DNA of 64,000 bases from Cavenderia fasciculata (lineage: Eukaryota; Evosea; Eumycetozoa; Acytosteliales; Cavenderiaceae). This document shows, piece after piece, positions 57,700 through 64,000 of this stretch (positions within the stretch are counted from its first letter, which is position 1; each line of letters begins with the position of its first letter). The position numbers and the translations under genes are program-made. The stretch spans positions 2,108,001 to 2,172,000 of the forward strand of contig NW_004457624.1 in assembly GCF_000203815.1 (NCBI RefSeq), written 5' to 3'. Under the pieces are notes generated by a model. It ran no database searches and was not told where the DNA came from. It saw nothing but the letters and a program-made list of their open reading frames with translations.

Positions 57700-58629
57700 T
57701 TATGATCCAAAATTAAATTTCTTTCCATTATTATTTTTAAATCTATTATTATTATTATTATTATTTTTGTTATTTTGATCAGAGGTTGATTTAAAATTTT
57801 TTGAAGAAGACATTGATGACCTAGAATCATTATTATTATTATTATTACTATCCATATTATTATTTCTACCATAGGGTTGATAACGATTATTTGGAGAGAT
57901 TGAAGTTAAATTATTTTGAGAAAGTTGTTTAAAGTAGGATTCTTTTTTAACCTTGTTGTTGCCTTGTAGCAACATTTTATCTAGGTTATTTTTAGTCATT
58001 GAATGGACAGTGACTGGTTGCTTGGCCTCTTTTAATTTCTTTTTTCTTTCATTCTCCTTTTCCAATGCTACAAATGGTGATTGTGTCGATACGAATCCAT
58101 TTTGAATCTTGTCTTCCAATTCACTCGTAAATCGATCAATCTTTTCTCTACCAACCATTGCTTCTTTGTCATAATCTCCAATATGTGTTGATTTTGATAA
58201 CCATTTACAAATTAGATTTGATATACCTGATTTATTATTAACTATAATTGGTTTCTCTTTCTCTTGTTCAGATTCCGATTCACTATCACTTGATTCATCA
58301 TCATCATCACTTGATTCATTTTCTTTTTCTACTTTATCTTGATTTTCTACAACATCTTTATCATCTGATGCTGATGATTCAATTGATGAATCATCTGAAC
58401 CATATGAATAATCTGATGATGACTGATCATCCCATTGTTCTTCTGCATCAACTACTTTTTCTATTGGTTTAATGATAACATTCTTCTTTGTTGTTTCTTC
58501 TTCTGTTGTTGTTGTATTCTTTTGTTGTTGTTGTTGTTCTTTATTATTTACATTCTTTTTATTCTTTACAATGTTTCTATTTCCTCCTTGTTGTTGTTGT
58601 TGTTGTTGTTTATTATTTGTTAATTTCAT
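57700..58629 (-). CDS. Hypothetical low-complexity basic/acidic protein
   Basis: A single exon of 309 residues. The N-terminus is Gln/Lys/Asn-rich and is followed by Ser/Asp/Glu runs. A central segment (about residues 135-250) is less repetitive: SNLICKWLSKSTHIGDYD, REKIDRFTSELEDKIQNGF and KNNLDKMLLQGNN. The C-terminus is Asn-rich and ends KKFNFGS. I do not recognise a domain. The acidic and Lys-rich make-up resembles nucleolar or RNA-binding proteins, which is only an impression. It lies upstream of utp6 on the same strand. Confidence 0.65.
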   Translation of the reverse strand: MKLTNNKQQQQQQQGGNRNIVKNKKNVNNKEQQQQQKNTTTTEEETTKKNVIIKPIEKVVDAEEQWDDQSSSDYSYGSDDSSIESSASDDKDVVENQDKVEKENESSDDDDESSDSESESEQEKEKPIIVNNKSGISNLICKWLSKSTHIGDYDKEAMVGREKIDRFTSELEDKIQNGFVSTQSPFVALEKENERKKKLKEAKQPVTVHSMTKNNLDKMLLQGNNKVKKESYFKQLSQNNLTSISPNNRYQPYGRNNNMDSNNNNNNDSRSSMSSSKNFKSTSDQNNKNNNNNNNRFKNNNGKKFNFGS

Positions 58630-58736
58630 TCTTTTTCGAAAAAGTCGAGAGATAATATTATTTAAATTATGACTTTCGGTCGTTTAAATTGGTTCGTTTT
58701 TTTTTATTGTTATTTATTTAATTTATTGCCAAGTGT

Positions 58737-59398
58737 TCAACATATTGTACAACAACAATTATTAGCTGAATGATTTTGATTTGATTCTTTTAATTCATTC
58801 AAAATTGATATAATCAAATCCAACTTTTTATCCTCTACACAACAAAAAATATAGAGAAAAAGAAGATGATTATTATTATTAAATATTATTATTATAATTA
58901 TTATTATTATTATTTAAAAGATTTAGAATCAAAACCTAAACATGTATATAAAATTTTTAATAATATGTTACCTGGATTAATATTTGATGAAGGATTGGGA
59001 AGTGGGATTGGAGGTAAAGCTTCTACATAAATATGCGAGATTAAAAGATTCTTTGGTATGTTGTCAGTTTCCATTAATCTTTTAAAATGAATTGCATCTT
59101 GATTCAAGTCATAATCATCATAATTTAATATAGCAGAAGGTGGAGGATGGGTGGTTGTAGTGGTTGTTACTGTCTTTTGGTCTCCATGACCATCAGATGA
59201 TGCCAATGTTGTAGTAGTTGAAGAGACTGGAGACAAATAGTACAGTCGAAGACGGTGTCTAGGAGGTATTTGAAGTTCAGGATTATTCCTAATCGAACCT
59301 CTTAAATCATCCCAAAATTGAACATATGCAAATGTTATTCTAGTAACATCTCTTCCATAATGTACCCACAAACTTAAACTTTCATGAATATCCATCAA
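58737..59398 (-). CDS. UBL3/MUB-like membrane-anchored ubiquitin-fold protein
   Basis: Exons 59398-58972 and 58834-58737 give 174 residues. The first part (ESLSLWVHYGRDVTRITFAY, DDLRGSIRNNP, RHRLRLYYLSP) aligns with the beta-grasp core of human UBL3, where the text is LRLILVSG, then ILRLIYQGRFL. A Ser/Thr/His insert follows. ISHIYVEALPPIPLPNPSS then lines up with UBL3 MHLVARETLPEPNSQ. The second exon ends SANNCCCTIC, like SNCCVIL of UBL3: cysteines for palmitoylation and a CaaX-type end for prenylation. Such proteins sit on the plasma membrane and bind E2 enzymes or sort proteins into vesicles. Without splicing, the frame would end without the anchor. The assignment rests on eye alignment. 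Confidence 0.7.
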
Positions 59399-59690
59399 CT
59401 AATCTCTCTATCTCTTGAAATAGTAAATAAAATAAATAAAGACAAAGATGGAAAGAAAAGAAAAAAGTAAACCTGTACATACACATAGTACATTCTATTC
59501 TAATAAACCTTAAAATAAAATGAATAATAAAAAATTAATTAATATATTTTATTTTGCCTTGTCTGATTTTGAAGAAAGGGATGATTAAAAATTTCATTAT
59601 GCAAAATCTCTCTTTGATGAACAACACACAAATATTTAATTAATTAATATATTTGTTTGTTTGAGGAAAAGATAGAGATAAATTGCAACA
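59399..59690. promoter_or_regulatory. Divergent promoter region, UBL3-like / F-box LRR
   Basis: About 290 bases of A/T-rich DNA between two divergent ATGs, with several AATTAATTAATA stretches on the plus-strand side. No gene is seen. Confidence 0.5.
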
Positions 59691-61928
59691 ATGATAAATA
59701 ATAGTAATAATAATAATAAAAATAGTACTACTTCAACTACAAATAATAATGTTGGAAAAAGAATAATAGAAAAGAAAATAGATTATTCAAAGTATAGATC
59801 TATTGGAGGAGCATTCAACATTAATGATTTACCTCATATTCTGATTAGAGAGATACTAGAGATGTATCAGATGCATGAGAATAGTGTAATCAAACAGGTT
59901 ATGGTGGATGGAGCGGGAGGGATGATGTCCATGTATGACACGACCACGATCGGGATACCTTCTCGTCGAGGTAGAATGCTCAGCTCACACGTGTCACCAA
60001 TGATCAATAACGTCGTACTCCGTCTATCACTTGTATGCAAGTTGTGGTCTCGTGTAATCGTACCAAGCCTACCACGCACCAAGTTTTCCATCTCTACACG
60101 TAATGAACTAGAGTCGTTTATCAAGTTGTCACATTATAGTATCACCTATCCGATGAAATTCATTCCTACATCGTCTCAGTATCTCAAGGCACTGTCTCAC
60201 ATGTACCCGGCCGGTAGTAGTAAGGCTGCAGCCAATCTTGCTCGTTACGGTCATTATCCCTATCAGTTCCAGACGCTCTATTTGGTCGTCAGCAGAGAGC
60301 AGATTGCATTTACACCAACATCTATCATCCCCATGCAAATATACGATCTACTCATTCCATCACACGACCAAAGTACTTTGGAAGAAGAAGAAGAGGACAG
60401 TAGTGATGTGGTGTCGATCCAAGAAAACCAACTAAAGTCAATAGTGTTTAAAACCAATGTCGATCAAGACAAGGAGGATGTCGAGTATCTGTTACGTGCC
60501 ATTCTAAACAACTCGTCACTCACCAAGATCAAGATCACGGGTCCGATCAATGCCAACTGTTACTCTACATTGGCCAAGATATTGGCCAAGCCAAACTGCG
60601 CAGTGCAGACGTTGTGTCTTGCGAGCACTTTTCGATACAGAGCCGACACGAGTGGATTAAAAGACACCCGACTCGATTTTGTGCAAGCACTCGAACAATG
60701 CAAGTCGCTCACCAAGCTAGACATGTCCAAGATTGAGTTTGCAAATGATAGCGGTGCTTTGCTAAGCAAGTATTTGCAAGTGGTGACTGGAAAGAATGGT
60801 CTGGTGCACTTGTCATTGGATAAAACCGCATTGCGTGATTTACCGGCATCAGTGATGTTGGCAAGTGTTCCAAGTACGACATTGAGATATTTAAAGGGAG
60901 AGTTTGGCCAATCGACCATCACGGCGATCATTCCATACCTACAAGAAAACAAGTCGCTCGAGACACTTGATCTATGCGGCTCATCGGTCAGGGCAGGCGC
61001 CATTGAAGAGAGATTATTCAATGCGATTGCCGAACACAAGAACCTTCGCACGGTTATTCTCAGTGGACTAAACATTGTCAAACAAAATCCTCCACCACAA
61101 GAATTTCCACCACCACCACAACAAGATCTACCTCCTCATGATAATTGGGAACAACATAATAATTGGGCACAACAACAATGGCAAGAAAACAATCAAGTAA
61201 ATGGAGAAATGTGGGGCAATCAAGAGATGGATGAAGAGAATACATCCACCTCGAATATATGGCAGGATTTGGCATCATACAACTTTGATAGAATGAATTT
61301 TATGCCAAAGAATGACAACTATACTCACATTTCATTGGCCAACTTTAAATTGACCGTTAAAGAATCCAAACAATTGTTTGCTCATCTCAAAACACATCAT
61401 CATGGATTGGTATCGTTGGATGTCAGTAATAATCAATTGGAAGGGTGTCATCAAGAATTGATTGCCTGTATCGTCACCAATCCAACATTGCATAGTCTAA
61501 ATTTGGCCAATAATCGATTGGGACAAGTGTTTCCACACTCTGCCAATCTTTTGACTGCCCTAAAGTTGAACAAGTATCTGACCAGGGTTGACATTTCGTC
61601 CAATGGTATCCGTGATACATATGGTGCATTGGTAGCCGACTATATCCAATCAAACAAAGTGGTCAAACATTTGGCAATTGGTGGAAATTCATTTGGATTG
61701 CCTACAGCTCACAAACTTCAATCAGCACTATCAATCAACAAGACACTCCTTTCCTTTTCACTCCAATCAACCGAATTGGATGTCATTGGATTAGAGTGTA
61801 TTCTTTCTCCATTGGCTTTCCATCCAAACTTGACCATCGCCAATCTTAGAAATACTATCGATCAATCAAATATTGATTTCTTTTTATCAAATTTATCAAT
61901 TGGTTATAATTGTAAAATTATTTATTAA
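59691..61928 (+). CDS. F-box-like leucine-rich repeat protein
   Basis: A single exon of 745 residues. After an Asn/Thr-rich start, an F-box-like region reads INDLPHILIREILEMY and, after a loop, LRLSLVCKLWSRVIVPSL (about residues 44-125). Repeats of the ribonuclease-inhibitor type follow: SLTKIKITGPIN, SLTKLDMSKIEF, SLETLDLCGSSV, GLVSLDVSNNQLEG, TLHSLNLANNRLGQ and YLTRVDISSNGIRD. A Pro/Gln/Asn/Trp-rich insert (about 460-525) separates two repeat blocks. It is probably an SCF adaptor or scaffold; the partner is unknown. The gene ends just before a poly-A run. Confidence 0.75.
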   Translation: MINNSNNNNKNSTTSTTNNNVGKRIIEKKIDYSKYRSIGGAFNINDLPHILIREILEMYQMHENSVIKQVMVDGAGGMMSMYDTTTIGIPSRRGRMLSSHVSPMINNVVLRLSLVCKLWSRVIVPSLPRTKFSISTRNELESFIKLSHYSITYPMKFIPTSSQYLKALSHMYPAGSSKAAANLARYGHYPYQFQTLYLVVSREQIAFTPTSIIPMQIYDLLIPSHDQSTLEEEEEDSSDVVSIQENQLKSIVFKTNVDQDKEDVEYLLRAILNNSSLTKIKITGPINANCYSTLAKILAKPNCAVQTLCLASTFRYRADTSGLKDTRLDFVQALEQCKSLTKLDMSKIEFANDSGALLSKYLQVVTGKNGLVHLSLDKTALRDLPASVMLASVPSTTLRYLKGEFGQSTITAIIPYLQENKSLETLDLCGSSVRAGAIEERLFNAIAEHKNLRTVILSGLNIVKQNPPPQEFPPPPQQDLPPHDNWEQHNNWAQQQWQENNQVNGEMWGNQEMDEENTSTSNIWQDLASYNFDRMNFMPKNDNYTHISLANFKLTVKESKQLFAHLKTHHHGLVSLDVSNNQLEGCHQELIACIVTNPTLHSLNLANNRLGQVFPHSANLLTALKLNKYLTRVDISSNGIRDTYGALVADYIQSNKVVKHLAIGGNSFGLPTAHKLQSALSINKTLLSFSLQSTELDVIGLECILSPLAFHPNLTIANLRNTIDQSNIDFFLSNLSIGYNCKIIY

Positions 61929-61951
61929 AAAAAAAAAAAAAAAAAAAAAAG

Positions 61952-62985
61952 AATAGTGTTAGTTTAGACCAATAAATAATAATTGTAATAATAATAAATA
62001 TTGGGATTGTAATAGTTGAAGAATTGGATGGTGGTTGGGAATCAGAGTCCGATGTCGATGTTGAATTTGAAGAGGATGAAGAAGATGAAGAAGATGAAGA
62101 AGGATAGATAAGATCACAAATATCACCACCAAAAGAAAAATCTTTACAACTAGGGACAAGTTGATAAAACTTGGAGCTGCACATTCTCTTTTCATATCAC
62201 AAAATTCGTGTCCACAATTACTAATTGAACAAGAGTCTGGTGAATTGTCTGGAGGTTATACATTGGTTATCATTTAGACATTGATAATACACTTGATTTT
62301 GCTTGTAACATTGGAGTGTTGTAGAGTTGAGTGTTGTCATTGATTTTAAAATAAACAATAACCTTTACCAATTTCCTTTGGACAATGACATCACTTGGTT
62401 TGGGTCACAGGTTGAAAGTAAACTTGAAACTTTTGGACAATTCTCACCTTCACCTTGAGAGAAATAATTGGAAACAATTTCTCTACTATTGTTCTTTGGA
62501 TAAAGTAAGCAAATTGTAAACACTGGGTTTTCAATTCCTTTTTGGCACTCATCACCAATCTTTGCACGATCCAAACAAGTTCCATTGCCAACATTACAGT
62601 TTTGTGATGGTGGACATTCAAAAATACTACTACATTTGTTTGGTATCACTCTTGTACAATTACTAAATTCTGTATCACATTTTAAAGTATTTGAAATACA
62701 TTGGAAACACTTATTGTATCACATTTTAAAGTATTTGAAATACATTGGAGACACTTATTGCCCGAAAAAAAGAAGAAGATTTATGTAAATACAGATATAT
62801 GAAGGTGAAAGAGATGGTGGTGATAAAGAGGGAACCAATGCACAATAGTTTTTACCACTAGTGGTTGTTAACAACCTTGGACATTAGAGACGAGATATTT
62901 TGGGTCACATGTAATTGGAAGAAATTGCAATTACTCTTCCACATTTTGCAGTGGACATTCATTGTCTATAAGGCATTCGACCAAT
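61952..62985 (-). pseudogene. Second Cys-rich secreted-type gene, multiply frameshifted
   Basis: Minus-strand pieces in different frames follow one protein. KCFQCISNTLKCDTEFSNC and KCSSIFECPPSQNCNVGNGTC run to STCDPNQ. CHCPKEIGKG then comes in another frame, followed by LQCYKQNQVYYQCLNDNQC, PPDNSPDSCSISNCGHEFC and CKDFSFGGDICDLIYP. A Ser-rich stretch and a hydrophobic tail (ITIPIFIIITIIIYWSKL) like a GPI-anchor signal end it. At least three frame changes are needed, and a 44-bp tandem duplication breaks the frame by itself. Traces (CLIDNECPLQN) continue to about 62985. The cysteine spacing resembles the broken gene at 13355-14385. The intact family would be secreted or GPI-anchored, by inference. 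Confidence 0.7.
62671..62758. repeat. 44-bp tandem duplication
   Basis: Units 62671-62714 and 62715-62758 differ at one base. Because 44 is not a multiple of three, the duplication shifts the reading frame of the Cys-rich gene remnant that contains it. Confidence 0.95.
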
Positions 62986-63107
62986 ACCTCCATCAACTTG
63001 AATTCATCAATAAAGTATATTAATTACTAGAAAACAAAAAATGGATGACAACTTTGGCTCCAAAAGGTGCAGAGCAAAAGTATTTTTATTTATTATTTCT
63101 TTCAACC

Positions 63108-64000
63108 ATGATGGAAATAGATAACCAAAGTAATAATAGTAATAATAATAATAATAATAATAATAGATATGTTTTATTTGAAACGAGTAAAGGAGGAATC
63201 ATAGTTGAATTATATAGGGACAAGGCTAGATTGTCATGTGAAAGATTTACAAATCAGATAGAGGTTGGGAGATACCAAGATACGATCATTCACAGAATCG
63301 TCAAGAATCTGTTTATTCAATGTGGGAGATACTCTATAAACTCTTCATCATTGGATAACTCTTTGATGAATAATAACGATAGTAGTAGTAATAGTAATAA
63401 TGATGATAGTATTACAAGTTTCACTTCTACCTCTACAACTACTTCAATATATGATAATAATAATAATAATAATAATACTCAACCAACAAGTTTAAATTCA
63501 AGTTCAACAATATTAAATCAATTATATGTTGATAGTAGCGATGATGATGAACTAGAACAAGAACAACAACAAGATGATATAGTTTATATTAGTGATAACA
63601 AGGAATCAAATTTAACAAACTCTAAAAAAGAATCATCATCATCAAAACAACAAGAATTATTGGATAAAGATCAATTTAAAAGATTAATTAAAGAGAATAA
63701 TGATAATGGATTGAGTTTTAATGAAAGAGGATTGGTGGCTATGGGATCATACAATCAAATTATATTCACATTGGATGCATGCGGTGCATTGAATAGAAAG
63801 TATCCAATCATTGGAAGAGTACATCCATCTACGATGCAAATGCTTTGCATTCTCGAGTCAACCCCAACCAATGAATCCAACTGTCCAATTGATCCAATCT
63901 TTTTGACCAATATCCATTTTATATCCGATGTTGAACCACAAGAAGATACTCCTCCATCCATTCCTCCAACTCCTAAACTTCAATCACCTCAAATCTTACC
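63108..64000 (+). CDS. Cyclophilin-like protein, CWC27/PPIL type (3' partial)
   Basis: The frame is open from ATG at 63108 to the window end, 297 residues, with no stop seen. After an Asn run, the cyclophilin fold starts RYVLFETSKGGIIVELYRDKA, CERFTNQIEVGRYQDTIIHRIVKN and LFIQCG, which has the catalytic Arg and the FxxQ-type segment. About 130 residues of Asn/Ser/Asp/Gln-rich sequence then interrupt the domain. It resumes with FNERGLVAMGS, IIFTLDACGALNRKYPIIGRV and ILEST, like the end of CWC27 (FTLGRADELNNKHTIFGKV). The usual NGSQFF segment is not seen, so isomerase activity may be lost. CWC27-type cyclophilins belong to the spliceosome; that assignment is inference. Confidence 0.75.
   Translation, partial: MMEIDNQSNNSNNNNNNNNRYVLFETSKGGIIVELYRDKARLSCERFTNQIEVGRYQDTIIHRIVKNLFIQCGRYSINSSSLDNSLMNNNDSSSNSNNDDSITSFTSTSTTTSIYDNNNNNNNTQPTSLNSSSTILNQLYVDSSDDDELEQEQQQDDIVYISDNKESNLTNSKKESSSSKQQELLDKDQFKRLIKENNDNGLSFNERGLVAMGSYNQIIFTLDACGALNRKYPIIGRVHPSTMQMLCILESTPTNESNCPIDPIFLTNIHFISDVEPQEDTPPSIPPTPKLQSPQIL

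Overview
The window is nuclear DNA from a dictyostelid social amoeba. The evidence is AT-rich intergenic DNA, short AT-rich GT-AG introns, proteins with long Asn, Gln, Ser and acidic runs, and genes typical of the group (a GxcDD-type CH/RhoGEF/ArfGAP protein, F-box/LRR proteins, an NDR kinase). I cannot name the species. I rebuilt 25 protein-coding genes by eye (two run off the window ends), plus two decayed Cys-rich genes, one possible small gene and one tRNA. Exon joins were checked for reading phase.

Layout. 1-9.2 kb: the 3' end of an unknown gene, an ML-domain lipid-binding protein, prolidase, the nuclear exonuclease XRN2 and an RlmI-like RNA methyltransferase. 9.2-16 kb: beta-mannosidase, LSm8, a broken Cys-rich gene and a bacterial-type xylulokinase. 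16-26.3 kb: a KANSL2/INO80D-like chromatin protein, a VIT/vWA protein, an Mpv17/PMP22 protein, an F-box protein flanked by a short repeat pair, and a DUF2314 + Imm33 (DUF2185) protein. 26.7-37.1 kb: a Rab7-like GTPase, USB1, methylcrotonoyl-CoA carboxylase beta and the GxcDD-type protein. 37.4-53.7 kb: TANGO6/RTP1, an NDR kinase, mitochondrial RRF2/EF-G2 (GFM2), a nodulin-like MFS transporter, a DEAD-box helicase and a 2-oxoglutarate/Fe(II) oxygenase. 53.9-54.6 kb: a decayed non-LTR retroelement tail just upstream of tRNA-Pro(UGG). 54.9-64 kb: UTP6, a low-complexity protein, a UBL3/MUB-like prenylated ubiquitin-fold protein, an F-box/LRR protein, a second Cys-rich pseudogene and the 5' part of a cyclophilin-like gene.

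The genes form no operon or single pathway. Many act in RNA metabolism: XRN2, LSm8 and USB1 (both on U6 snRNA), UTP6, a DEAD-box helicase, the methyltransferase, and TANGO6/RTP1 through RNA polymerase II assembly and import. Others serve lysosomal or endosomal traffic and turnover (ML protein, beta-mannosidase, Rab7-like), mitochondria (MCCB, GFM2) and cytoskeletal signalling (GxcDD, NDR kinase).

Most notable are the Imm33-family protein of bacterial affinity, the bacterial-like xylulokinase, the UBL3-like protein whose lipid-anchor motif sits on its own exon, the largely open 538-nt intron ahead of the ArfGAP exon of the GxcDD gene, the retroelement next to a tRNA gene, and two strong intergenic foldbacks.
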